64,000 nt of DNA, from NCBI GenBank assembly GCA_035235625.1, contig CP141150.1:14698330-14762329 (forward strand). The letters run 5' to 3'. Positions 45,931 through 57,899 of the stretch are shown one piece after another. Under the pieces are notes generated by a model. The model was not told the DNA's origin. It made no database searches and saw nothing but the letters and a program-made list of their open reading frames with translations. The translations under genes were made by a program, and so were the position numbers. Each line of letters begins with the position of its first letter. Position 1 is the stretch's first letter. The stretch is from Saururus chinensis. Its lineage: Eukaryota; Streptophyta; Magnoliopsida; Piperales; Saururaceae.

Positions 45931-47819
45931 TTCCTTGTAGTAAATAAGAATTTACTACGAGGTAAATTGTGACACATCCTTGCTTGCAATCACAGCTGCC
46001 CTCTACCATGAACTCAAATCCGCTAGTGAAGCTACCCTATGTTCTAAAGTCAAATTCGTTTGGTGAAGTTTTAGTAGTTGTTGATGGTTTTAGATTGTCG
46101 GCACACATTTTAGCATACAAAATTTATACAGACTATGATTTATGCAAATTTTGTGTGACAGTGTGCACAGTCGATCTAAGGACATCATCGGCTGGTAAAA
46201 CTTAACCAATCACCTGGATATATATTTGAGCTCCTCTTTCCTACTCCAGTCTTGTATGCTAAATTGCTAATTGCTAATATCCATGAACATTATTTTCCTC
46301 AATTAAAATGTTCCAAATGATGGAATAAAATGGATAGATTTAGGAAGAGACTTTTTGGTATTTATACCTTGTTGAAAATTTATTTTTAAGCACGTGGAAA
46401 TAAGAGAAAGCATGAAAAAAATAAAAAACTTGGGGTCTTTCAAATGACGTACTGTAAAATAATTTAGAACTTTCGTGTAGAATCTTTTTTGAAGCCAAGT
46501 AATTAGGGTTAGTTGAACCCGGTTGGCTTGGCTGACATAAACCAGGTACTGCTAAAATTTACCATCCAGTTCTGAGATGGCCCGTTTCTTGGCAAGGCCA
46601 AACACAAGTGATACTCCGTCCGTTTTATTAGCATTTTCATTTATAAAAAATGTAACACAAAGACAAAATTTTCTTGTAATTTTTTTATTTAGATGCTCCT
46701 TCTATTTAGGATGGGTAATTCGTCTCTAGATATACATAGATGGTAGATATTTAAATTTTTATGGTAGATATTTAAATTTTTATACATATAAGTACAGTGA
46801 GCTTGCTAAAAGAGGGAGGGTGGTGAATTATTCATCATTTTCTTTGGATTAGAAAATTAATATTAGACTGGAATTATTTTTTATTACTTTTACATTTAAT
46901 TTTAAATTTCATAGTCAAATTCTTGAATTTAAAAAATTTAAAATGAATAAAAGTGATTGTGTTGTAAACGTGTTAGGGGTTGCCATTGGGGCACGTGCTA
47001 AGGTAATTAGAGTTTTAATTATGTAATAAGGGCAATTAGGTTAATAAGTTAATTAGGGTTTTCTTTTAATTATGTTATTGGGTCTTAGACGCCTGTTAGT
47101 GAGCCTATTTAAATGTAAGGGCTACACCCTAATTAAATCTTTTAATTTGATCACTAAGACTCCACTAGAATCCAAACTCCTAAATCAACTCTTGTTTAAG
47201 AATTCTCTCTTAATTTTCATTCATAAATATGACTACTCTAAACATGATGTGTATATATTTTTAAAAATCAGAGAATGACAACATCAAGAAAAAAAATCAA
47301 ATTGATCTTCACTTTTCTTGGTGTATCATTCTCTCTATTAAGGTATAATTGACCATAGATCGTGTTGCTTTTCAGTTGAAAAGAAAATTAATCTTATTAT
47401 GTCAATATCTTTTTTGGATTTTGATCTTTTCACACTGTCATACTTCTTTCTATCAGTGTCATGGACATTTTGAGTTTGATTTCTGTATCTCCAAAATGAG
47501 CATTGGTAAAGAGCTGGAATTGAAAACTTCCAATTCAGAAGAGGTGAACCAATCAAAAATAAAAACCAAGCAAATTGCAAATGCAAGCAAAAGCTACACT
47601 ATTTTTTTTGTATTTTTTATCCTATTCTATTTTTTTGTTTCTTTTTTCAATTCAAAAACTGTGAGTTAACAAACATAAAACAAATAAAAATGCAATAAAA
47701 CTAAAATATGTGTTGTCTAAAAGATTGAAAGAATTAAATCATGGACAAAAGATCAATCTCTTTACTTAAAGATGACAAGCTCATTAGCTTTGCCTAGCCG
47801 ACATATCCTTAGTTAATCT
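45931..47819. other. AT-rich intergenic DNA
   Basis: No gene was recognised. The open frame at 47349-47669 and others are hydrophobic, T-rich translations without motifs. ACTCCGTCCGTTTTATTA near 46613 resembles one Stowaway MITE end, but no partner end was found. Confidence 0.45.
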
Positions 47820-48260
47820 ATAGTGTCATATGCTTGTTCTTCCTAATTGATTCTTTAATGCTTCAAGATCAATCTTCCTCACCCATACTTTTTTCATCTT
47901 CTTCTCATAAACTTGGTGAGGTAGCTTAGGGGTGACATGGGTAGTGTGCTTCTTCTCTATCTTCTTCAACCTATGTTTGAAGGGATGATTCTTTGGGCAC
48001 TCTCTTCTAGTATGAAAATCTATATAGCATATGTCACACGCTCCCACAATACTAGAACCTATCCTCATTTCCTTTCCTCTTGACCTAGGTAAGTTGGGCA
48101 CTATCTTAGGTTATTTATCACTTACTTTGACCTTTACAAAGATAGTTGGTTTTGTTAAGGGGGTAGTTAAGTAATTCCTAAAACTAAAGCCCATCTTATT
48201 GGTTTGACCTATGCTAAACAAGGTCTCCAATGTTTTGTCCCACTTATGAATTAAATTAAG
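47820..48260 (-). mobile_element. Retroelement gag fragment with zinc knuckle
   Basis: On the minus strand, CDICYIDFHTRREC fits the CX2CX4HX4C zinc knuckle. It is followed by lysine-rich sequence and KKVWVRKIDL, a form seen after the knuckle in plant copia gag. It is an isolated fossil with no LTRs seen. Confidence 0.5.
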
Positions 48261-48269
48261 TTCAATTCT

Positions 48270-48425
48270 TTATTCTCATTTGTGTGAGCCCAGGCTTGAG
48301 AGTCGTCAGATCGAGATCTGACGGTGCAAGGGGGCATGCAACATGGTTGCCCCCTGAGATATGTGCATCATCAGATCTCTATGGTCCATAGGGTCGGGGC
48401 TCAAGTTAATGCACTGAGACTAGTC
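48270..48425. mobile_element. Fold-back-related element (GAGCCC family)
   Basis: GTGAGCCCAGGCTTGAGAG at the left and GGGTCGGGGCTCAAG at the right, with TCAGATC segments between, resemble the ends and inner arms of the 33577 fold-back. Similar pieces lie at 48960-49040, 49300-49400, 49556-49735 and 51225-51375. Confidence 0.45.
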
Positions 48426-48639
48426 TCTCTCACACATGACTAAAGATAGTAATTTTATGTTTTGTAAAGATGTAACTTTTACCTTTGTAATTATGATATC
48501 ATCATCAAACATTTCCATCGAAGGTTTCAATTTCGATTTTAATCTAATCAATTTACAATTATGTGCAGCTCGTGCCCACATTTTTTCACTAACTTAACTT
48601 GACGATCAGCTTCTTATCTGGCGCCTAGGAGCCCCTCCT

Positions 48640-48765
48640 ATATGCCTCCTCCGTACAATAGTATGGGAGAGGGTGGGGGGAAGGAGGGACCAAGGGGAGG
48701 GGGAGGGGGAGTAGGAGGGGCACTAGACTCTGGTAAGAGAAGGAGGAGGGGGGAGCAAGAGAATT
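48640..48765 (+). repeat. G-rich low-complexity tract
   Basis: Runs of three to six G recur with short spacers (for example GGGAGAGGGTGGGGGG near 48665). This could form G-quadruplexes. No gene is associated. Confidence 0.7.
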
Positions 48766-49489
48766 TATTTTTTTCGTACTTATTTATTATGTATTATATA
48801 TTTAATTAAATAATATGAATTGATAGAATTAAATAACAACCCACTAATAAATAAATTATTCTAATTTTTTTCGTAATTATATAGTACGTATTGATAGAAT
48901 TGAATATTATATTTTGGAACCAAAAACATATAGAAATAAGATGATGTACATATATAAATCATGGAACAGGCAAGATGCATGCCCCCATGCACCATCAAAT
49001 CTCGATCCAATAGTTCTCAAAGCACAAGTGCACACAACCCACTAATAAATAAATTATTTTAATTTTTTTACATAATTATATAGTATGTATTGATAGAATT
49101 AAATAATATATTTTGGAACAAAACATATAGAGTATTTGCTATGCAAAGGGTATACGTTGCAAATACATGGGTTATTTGTGATGCATACCCTTCTCTATAT
49201 TTTATTATATATATTTTTTATTCCAAAATATATTATTAAATATATAAAAAAGTACTATATATTATCTAAAACAATTTAGATTAATGTTTTCATTCTCGTA
49301 TTTGTATGACTAGGCTCACGCATGTCAGGGTGGGCCCACGCTCTTTGAGACATAAGATTTTGATCCGATGATGCAGATAACTCAAGGCGCAGGCAAGTTG
49401 CATGCTCCTTGCTATATAAATATTTGCGATGACACAGATAACTCAAGGCTCATTGACACAGATAACTCAGGGCGCAGGCAAGTTGCAGG

Positions 49490-50341
49490 GTAAGAGTAAT
49501 CATTTGCTTATTTGCACCATTGGATATAAAAAAAAATTACTTAATATCTTAATTCGAGTATGTGTGAGATTGGGCTCACACACGTCAATGTGAGCTCCGA
49601 CTTTGTGGGACATCAAATAGAAATTAGATGACAAATATATATAACTCATGGGATCGGGATGATGCATGCCCCCATGTGCCGTCAAATCTTAATTTGACAA
49701 TGCTCAAAGCCCGAGCTCACACAACCCACTAATAAATAAATTATTTTTATTTTTTATGGAATTATATAATATATATTAAAATAATTAAATAATATATTTT
49801 GGAATCAATAAAATATATTAAATAAAAAATATAGTATTTGCTACACATAAGCTATGCATCGCAAATATCTCTTGTGATATATATATATATATATACATCG
49901 CAAATAGATAGGTTAGTTGAAATAGGTTATTTGCGGCGCATAGAACTATGCATCATAAATAACCTAAGGTATTTGCGATGCATAGCTTTATGCATTATTT
50001 GTGGTGCTTACTCATAAATGTCGCAAATATTTATGTGCATAGCTTTATGCATTGTAATACTCCATATTTTATCTAATATAAGTTTTTTTATTTCAAATAT
50101 AATACATTATTTGTGACACTTGTTCGTTTATGCATTATTTGTGGTGCTTGCTCGTAAACGTCACAAATATTTATGCGCATAGCTTTATGCATTGTAATAC
50201 TCTATATTTTATCTAATATAAGTTTTTTTATTTCAAATATAATACATTATTTGTGACGCTTGTTCGTAAGCATTGCAAATAAGTATAAATATTTGCGATG
50301 TTTAATAAAACATGTCAAATAAGCAAATGATTACTCTTACC
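49490..50341. mobile_element. DNA element with 26-bp perfect terminal inverted repeats
   Basis: GGTAAGAGTAATCATTTGC opens the element and its exact complement closes it, with 26 bp matching at each end. The inside contains many TATTTGCGATGCATAG-like inverted motifs and a 140-bp direct duplication (49987-50126 and 50127-50266). There is no ORF. A clear target duplication was not found. It contains and adjoins GAGCCC-family pieces. Confidence 0.7.
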
Positions 50342-51224
50342 ATCATTGGCAAAGATATAGTTTTCTTAATTATTTACATTTTTCATCAAGTCATTCTTTG
50401 AAAGACATTTAACATCATGTTTAATCAAACTAAAGTTCAATGTAGACATTAAAATATTCTTTCTTAATCACATAAAGTGGATGTATGATAACTAATAAGA
50501 AAGTTTAAAATTGCAAAGTGTTTAGTAGAGATACATTTGCTATTCCATGTGCCACCAACATCAAAACAGGTTTAACTTTTAACTACGGTTTCATTATAAG
50601 ATTTTTTTTAGGGCACTTAGTTTAAAAAACAATGAACTACTCCTCCTCCCCCTAGGTTTTCTTCTTCCATGCTGTCATATTGGAGAAGGTTTAAAAACAC
50701 ATGTTTCTGACATTTACACTACTTTACCCTAGCCTTTGGGGCTTAGAGTCTTTTTGGTAGCATATTGTTTGGAAAAGTAAAATCTTGATGGTTAGAAAAT
50801 GACATTGTGTATTTCCTCTTCATAACCATTGCAAAATAAATGAGGATTAACAACAATTTGTTGTGCCTCGAATTTCGTGGCACCCAACAATTTGGTTGTT
50901 GAGCTAACAAATCCTCTCTTTTCCAACAAAAATACCATTGTGGTAGTTGATTGTAATATTTTTTATGAAACAACAAAATTTGTCTACAATGATCCATATT
51001 AGTACTATAATATGTGACAAGATACAAAAAGGCTACCAAGAAATTATTTGTTTTTTGGTAGAATTTTGCCAGATTTTTCTTATAACATGTTATAAAAAGT
51101 TTTGAATGCCCTATTGCCTTGAGCATAGTCCAAAGAAATTTTATACTCATATTGTCCCATGTTAATAGTTTCATTTAATTTTTTAAAATGAACTATTAAT
51201 TTTTCAAAATGAGCATAGTTTGTA
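50342..51224. other. AT-rich intergenic DNA
   Basis: No recognisable gene. The 143-residue minus-strand open frame at 50743-51174 has no motif I can name; it could be a decayed transposon frame or chance. Confidence 0.4.
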
Positions 51225-51375
51225 GCCCCATTTATATAGGCCCCAACCGAGAGTGAGCCTAGGTATCACAAATCTGACGACGCACATAACTCAGGGGCAG
51301 GGGCATATTGGTTTGTGCCTACTTACACCATCAAATCTTGATCTGATGGCCCATGATACCCTAGCTTACAGGGCA
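51225..51375. mobile_element. GAGCCC-family fold-back-related piece
   Basis: It contains GAGTGAGCCTAGG, AAATCTGACGACGCACATAA and CATCAAATCTTGATCTGATGG, in the order seen in the related pieces at 48270 and 49556. Confidence 0.4.
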
Positions 51376-51469
51376 TGCAAATGTTTCCTTTTCAAAAAAA
51401 TAATTTTAACCCTCTCAACATTAAAAACATAATTATTTTCAAGGGTAGGAAGGGCAATTGTTAGATTTA

Positions 51470-53890
51470 AAAATCTATAAATAAGGGGGAGGTTTAACCT
51501 TCTCTTCACCCTTTCATCTACTTTTGGAAACTCTAACTCTCCTTTCCTCTATACTCGTAAGCTTTCAATCTCTCTAATTTTCATTTTAGATTAAAATTTA
51601 AGATTAAGCTCTCAAGCCTCAATAACAAGATCTCAACACTCAAGCCTCCTCCTTTCCATTTTTATTGAAGCATCAAGTGGGCAAGTTTAACTCAAGCATC
51701 AAACACACAGTAAGTAATTTTGATTTTATAATTTAAAGTTTATGCTAAATAATTTTAATTTTCACTTTAATTTGCCTCCTCTTTCTTTTATTAATTTGCT
51801 ATTATTTATTTTTTTAGAAAATGTCATCCCACTCTAACTACAATGCCTCTTCCTTTGCCCTCGCCCTAACCAACAATGAAGTATTCTCCAATTTTCCTGA
51901 AGGAGGTATTCTTGAAATGATAGATGAAACCAATTATGAAGGAGGTATTCCATCAATGCCTTCGATGGCGGGTGAAAAAAAAAGCAACAAACCTCCATCA
52001 TGTGGAGCTACATGGAGAAAATTAAGGTAGATGACCCTACAACCCTGGAATGAAGATAGTAAGAGCCAAATGCAATTATTGTAAAGCAATCCTAAGAATT
52101 GGAGGCAGGGGTACTAGATATCTTATATAATATGTTAGATCATGCTCCCCCAAACATGACCGAAGGAACCCAAACAATCCCAACTTAGTACCTTGAGCTC
52201 CTCCTCCACCTCTCTTAGCATTTCCACTTTCAATCAAGATATAAATTGCTGGATCTCATGAAGTATGTTGTACTCTCCGAACAACCATTCTCCTTGCCGA
52301 TGATGAACTATTCAAGAACTATATGAGGTAAGCTCTCAACCTAATATTTCATAAAATCCCGCACAACACTCTAAAGAACAATATTTTTAAACTATCCAAG
52401 AAGTACAAGGTTCAACTCATGAATACTCTACTTACAATTCCGAGTAAGATTTCTATAACTTTCAATATTTGGACTAGTAACCATAATATTGGATATGGAT
52501 ACGTCACAACTCATTTTATCGACCAAGAATGAAGATTAAATAAGAGAATAATTTATTTAAACATGATAGAATATCCTCATTCTGCCTCAATTATTGAAAA
52601 ATCATAGACTTTTATTTTAAATAAATTTTAAATTAAAGATAAAATTATGTCTATTACTTTAGATAATGCTTCAAATAATAATTCCAATGTGGAATTTACA
52701 ATCTCATTGTGATCACATCGGTACACTAATCCCTTACATTTTCATATTAGATGTGCATGTCACATAATTAATCTATTTGTTCAAGATGGTCTAAATATCG
52801 TTAAACCCTATATTCAGTTAATTAAAAAAACTTTGCTGCGTATCACTTCTTTACCTTCAAGAATAGAAGAATTTAAAGAGTTGTGTAGATTGCATGGTAA
52901 GAGATATTGGAAGTTTCAATTAGATGTTTGTCATAAGTAGAATAACACTTATTCAATGTTGAAATCATGTAAATGATTAGAAAATTTGATCACAAGTTGG
53001 GCTACAAAAGAGTTACCTGATCTAGGACTTAATGAAGGTCATTTTGCTACTTTTATTTGTTTGATGCAATTTCTTTCTCTTTTTTATAAAGCTACTAATG
53101 AATTATCTAGAGTTTACTATGCTACTTATTGTTTAATTCTGAGCCATTTGTATGAAATAACTTATGCATTTACAAGTTATAGAAGTAATAGAACTTTTGC
53201 ACATCTTGTAAAAGAAATGGAGATAAAATTCAATAAATTTTGGTCTCCTACTCCTATAATTTATTGTTTAGGGGTTGTAATGGATCCTAGGGTAATTAGA
53301 TTAGAAGGTGTACAAATTTTAATAGATGATATACATGATAACATAATCCCCTATGTTGATAATAATGATAACCTATATAAGATCGGAGAAAGTACATTGC
53401 ATTCTTTATATAATGTATATGAACTATCTTATGGGTTAGGACGAAATGATTCAACTTCTTCTTCTACTACTACTACCATGCCTACATCACATAAAACTAA
53501 GGCCTCGATGATATTTCAAAAAAAAAATCTAATACTACTAAATTAGCAATATATTTATAAATTGATTTTCATTCTTTTCTTACCAAGAAAGAAAATAGTA
53601 AATTGAATGTTTTTAGTTGGTGGCGACACATGTAAAGAACAATCATGTATTGTGGCCTTAGCTCGTGATATATTACCCCCCCCCCCCCCCCACATGTCCG
53701 TAGTTGCATAGGAATATGTTTTTAGTGCAAGAGGTAGGGTGTTGAATGATGGACGAAGTCGACTAACTCATTATGTAGTGGAGGTATACATATGCTTGAA
53801 GGATTGGTTAGATGTAGAAGAAATGACACAAGCTCCCAAGTTAGAAGTGGAAATGGGAGAAATATTAGAAGACTTGAGAATCAACTAGTC
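51470..53890 (+). pseudogene. hAT transposase gene (RICESLEEPER/Ac-like), decayed
   Basis: A TATA-like CTATAAATAAG (51476) precedes a leader with a probable 5' UTR intron (GT 51710, AG 51817). The ATG at 51821 opens MSSHSNYNASSFALALTNN. A BED-type zinc finger can be seen across shifted frames (51990-52190: ATWRKLR, AKCNYCKA, HVRSCSPKH). RCACHIINLFVQDGLN (about 52745-52800) and the frame at 52986-53546 (FATFICLMQFLSLFYKATNEL, YCLGVVMDPR) are typical of plant hAT transposases. SARGRVLNDGRSRLTHYVVE and ICLKDWL (about 53725-53815) are the hATC dimerisation domain. Several stops and frame changes occur, and a run of 16 C lies at about 53676. Inverted ends were not identified. Confidence 0.83.
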
Positions 53891-56636
53891 AATAATATAA
53901 TTTTTATTTATTTTTGTATTTGGGATTTTAGATTATAATTACAAATGATAGATAGGCAAATAGGTGCTAACCTAGTTGGCATGTACTCATTCTATAGTGA
54001 TGCAATTCTAGTCTTTCACTTTGTAAGTTATAAAAATAGAAATATTTTTTTTAATATTTTTTAAAAACTTTCTAAGTTGTGTCTTATTTGTTCTTTTCTT
54101 ATCGAGAAAGAAAGTAGTAATTTGAATGTTTTTAGTTGGTGGCAGACACATGTAAAGAACAATCATGTATTGTGGCCTTAGCTCGTGATATATTACACCT
54201 GCCCATGTCCATAGTAGCATAGGAATATGTTTTTAGTGCAAGAGGTAGGGTGTTGAATGATGGACGAAGTCGACTAACTCATTATGTAGTGGAGGTATAC
54301 ATATGCTTGAAGGATTGGTTAGATGTAGAAGAAATGACACAAGCTCCCAAGTTAGAAGTGGAAATGGGAGAAATATTAGAAGACTTGAGAATCAACTAGT
54401 CAATAATATAATTTTTATTTATTTTTGTATTTGGGATTTTAGATTATAATTACAAATGATAGATAGGCAAATAGGTGCTAACCTAGTTGGCATGTACTCA
54501 TTCTATAGTGATGCAATTCTAGTCTTTCACTTTGTAAGTTATAAAAATAGAAATATTTTTTTTAATATTTTTTAAAAACTTTCTAAGTTGTTGTTTTTTG
54601 TTCTTTTCTTATCGAGAAAGAAAGTAGTAATTTGAATGTTTTTAGTTGGTGGCAGACACATGTAAAGAACAATCATGTATTGTGGCCTTAGCTCGTGATA
54701 TATTACACCTGCCCATGTCCATAGTAGCATAGGAATATGTTTTTAGTGCAAGAGGTAGGGTGTTGAATGATGGACGAAGTCGACTAACTCATTATGTAGT
54801 GGAGGTATACATATGCTTGAAGGATTGGTTAGATGTAGAAGAAATGACACAAGCTCCCAAGTTAGAAGTGGAAATGGGAGAAATATTAGAAGACTTGAGA
54901 ATCAACTAGTCAATAATATAATTTTTATTTATTTTTGTATTTGGGATTTTAGATTATAATTACAAATGATAGATAGGCAAATAGGTGCTAACCTAGTTGG
55001 CATGTACTCATTCTATAGTGATGCAATTCTAGTCTTTCACTTTGTAAGTTATAAAAATAGAAATATTTTTTTTAATATTTTTTAAAAACTTTCTAAGTTG
55101 TTTTTTTTGTTCTTTTCTTATCGAGAAAGAAAGTAGTAATTTGAATGTTTTTAGTTGGTGGCAGACACATGTAAAGAACAATCATGTATTGTGGCCTTAG
55201 CTCGTGATATATTACACCTGCCCATGTCCATAGTAGCATAGGAATATGTTTTTAGTGCAAGAGGTAGGGTGTTGAATGATGGACGAAGTCGACTAACTCA
55301 TTATGTAGTGGAGGTATACATATGCTTGAAGGATTGGTTAGATGTAGAAGAAATGACACAAGCTCCCAAGTTAGAAGTGGAAATGGGAGAAATATTAGAA
55401 GACTTGAGAATCAACTAGTCAATAATATAATTTTTATTTATTTTTGTATTTGGGATTTTAGATTATAATTACAAATGATAGATAGGCAAATAGGTGCTAA
55501 CCTAGTTGGCATGTACTCATTCTATAGTGATGCAATTCTAGTCTTTCACTTTGTAAGTTATAAAAATAGAAATATTTTTTTTAATATTTTTTAAAAACTT
55601 TCTAAGTTGTTTTTTTTTTGTTCTTTTCTTATCGAGAAAGAAAGTAGTAATTTGAATGTTTTTAGTTGGTGGCAGACACATGTAAAGAACAATCATGTAT
55701 TGTGGCCTTAGCTCGTGATATATTACACCTGCCCATGTCCATAGTAGCATAGGAATATGTTTTTAGTGCAAGAGGTAGGGTGTTGAATGATGGACGAAGT
55801 CGACTAACTCATTATGTAGTGGAGGTATACATATGCTTGAAGGATTGGTTAGATGTAGAAGAAATGACACAAGCTCCCAAGTTAGAAGTGGAAATGGGAG
55901 AAATATTAGAAGACTTGAGAATCAACTAGTCAATAATATAATTTTTATTTATTTTTGTATTTGGGATTTTAGATTATAATTACAAATGATAGATAGGCAA
56001 ATAGGTGCTAACCTAGTTGGCATGTACTCATTCTATAGTGATGCAATTCTAGTCTTTCACTTTGTAAGTTATAAAAATAGAAATATTTTTTTAATATTTT
56101 TTAAAAACTTTCTAAGTTGTCTTTTTTTTGTTCTTTTCTTATCGAGAAAGAAAGTAGTAATTTGAATGTTTTTAGTTGGTGGCAGACACATGTAAAGAAC
56201 AATCATGTATTGTGGCCTTAGCTCGTGATATATTACACCTGCCCATGTCCATAGTAGCATAGGAATATGTTTTTAGTGCAAGAGGTAGGGTGTTGAATGA
56301 TGGACGAAGTCGACTAACTCATTATGTAGTGGAGGTATACATATGCTTGAAGGATTGGTTAGATGTAGAAGAAATGACACAAGCTCCCAAGTTAGAAGTG
56401 GAAATGGGAGAAATATTAGAAGACTTGAGAATCAACTAGTCAATAATATAATTTTTATTTATTTTTGTATTTGGGATTTTAGATTATAATTACAAATGAT
56501 AGATAGGCAAATAGGTGCTAACCTAGTTGGCATGTACTCATTCTATAGTGATGCAATTCTAGTCTTTCACTTTGTAAGTTATAAAAATAGAAATATTTTT
56601 TTTAATATTTTTTAAAAACTTTCTAAGTTGTTTTCT
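53573..56636 (+). repeat. Six tandem units of about 510 bp made from the hAT 3' end
   Basis: TTCTTTTCTTATCGAGAAAG marks the unit starts at 54091, 54601, 55110, 55621 and 56131; a diverged first copy starts at 53573. The unit length is 509-511 bp. Each unit contains the hATC coding end, the stop and about 220 bp of 3' sequence. Units 2-6 are nearly identical, differing mostly in a poly-T run at the junction; the first unit carries most of the differences, including a poly-C run. The open frames repeated on the minus strand are by-products. Confidence 0.95.
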
Positions 56637-56879
56637 TTAAAAGGGACGAAGCAGATCTGGCGAGCTTGTTAAGCTCGCCCCCCACCCTTGTGGATCGGGC
56701 CCAACCCGCTCTATCAATAGGTCACAGTGGGCCCAGCCCACTACAACCCCTATATAAAGCTTGTATACAAAAGGTTTGGAAAACCCTAACATTCATTAGT
56801 TATTTACTTGATTAATAATGAGTTTGGATAATCCCCTCGTATGTGGACAAAAGAACTTCTTGTCAGCTCTCTTTCTGCC
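56637..56879 (+). promoter_or_regulatory. Promoter-like segment of unknown owner
   Basis: It contains GGGCCCA/TGGGCCCAGCCCA-type plant promoter motifs and a clear TATA box (CTATATAAAG, near 56752), followed by AAAACCCTAAC, a telo-box-like motif common in plant leaders and LTRs. No plus-strand gene follows; the DNA beyond is antisense to the chimeric pseudogene. It could be a lone LTR or a truncated promoter. Confidence 0.4.
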
Positions 56880-57860
56880 GTGTGGCCAAACTAGGAGGGT
56901 TGATCCAGACTCCTCTCAAAAGGCCCTTGCCCCATGTCCCAGCCCCGGACTGCGGACCGCCACTAAGGCAGGGAGGGATGGACTCGAACATATCTCCAGA
57001 TATGAAATCAATCCGATCAAACTTAGGGCAGTCGGTGATGACATGTGGGAGGTCAAACACAATGAGCTTGAGCTTCGGGAAGGTGTCAGCCAACATCTTG
57101 GCAAAGATTCCCATGTTGCCTCCCACGTCTACGAGTGACCCCACACCGTTGGCACTGCTGCACGAAGGTGCCCATGCATAGCCAATTGTCACAAGCCATG
57201 GCCTCATTGCACTCATGGCTGAACTCCAGGTGCTGCCCCTTGTAGACACTGAACTCATGGGCCATCTCGAAGGGGGTCAACCCTTCTCGCTAGAGACACT
57301 CCAGGAGGAAGAGTTAGGGGCACATGAGCTGTGGCTCCCCCTACATGAACACAAAGGGCGACATGCTCATGTTGTGCTCTTTGGTCAGGACCCTCGACGA
57401 CGGTGTCAATGTGTAGACCATTTCTCCGCCATGGCCACATTCATCTCTCTTAACCCCAAATATGCCATTTTGGATGAGTAGGCGCATGAGGCAGGTCACA
57501 GTGAAGGCAGAGCCTTTATTGCCATGGTAAGCTCGAAGAGGGAGATGGAGCCTTCGTTTCGGGGGATGATGTCGGGTATGCCAAGCTAGGCACCCACCAC
57601 CTTGCCACCCAACTCAATCTCCCATAGCTTGCAAAGTCATTGATGACGATGAGGTCGGATAGAGATCGATGACAAAGGGGACACCAGCTAGGAGGATGTG
57701 GTGAGGTACATCCAGGCGTAGTTAAGGGGCAGGTCGAGGGGCCTAGTGGATGGACTTGGAGATCTTGCCCCTCACAAGGTTGGAGTTGAAGTGGTAGACC
57801 TTGAAGCTCATGTAAGGGAAGGTGGACTTGATGCTGGGAAAGATATCCGGCTCGATGCGG
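56880..57860 (-). pseudogene. Chimeric pseudogene: galacturonosyltransferase-like (GATL) fragment joined to O-methyltransferase fragment
   Basis: On the minus strand, 57860 to about 57586 reads as a GATL (GT8) enzyme of pectin or xylan synthesis: FPSIKSTFPYMSFKVYHF, LVRGKISKSI, PLNYA, then LCKLWEIELGGKVVGA. Near 57585 it passes directly into a caffeate/flavonoid-type O-methyltransferase: LGIPDIIPRNEGSISLFEL, TPFEMAHEFSVYKG, then LVDVGGNMGIFAKMLAD (SAM-binding motif I), LKLIVFDLPHVI and GDMFESIPP. The match stops soon after. Both parts have frameshifts and stops: TAG after KISKSIH, a frame change before PLNYA, and several in the OMT part. No intron is seen in either fragment. Host genes of this kind would not be adjacent in this exact in-order fusion, so transposon capture or illegitimate joining is likely. 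Confidence 0.75.
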
Positions 57861-57899
57861 CGTAGAGGAAGTGTATAGCCAACATCAATGGAAGCCTAG

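Noticed and set aside
46613-46830. Stowaway MITE suggested by CTCCGTCCGTTTTATTA
   Set aside because: Only one end resembles the family. No partner inverted end or TA duplication could be shown.
50743-51174. 143-residue minus-strand frame as a gene
   Set aside because: No recognisable domain, AT-rich, no splice or promoter context. Could be chance or decayed transposon.
54008-56260. Repeated minus-strand frames starting MLLWTWAG
   Set aside because: They are antisense to the tandem hAT-derived units and exist only because the units repeat.
56818-57490. Plus-strand frames (for example 56818-57138 and 57215-57481) as genes
   Set aside because: They are antisense shadows of the O-methyltransferase pseudogene.
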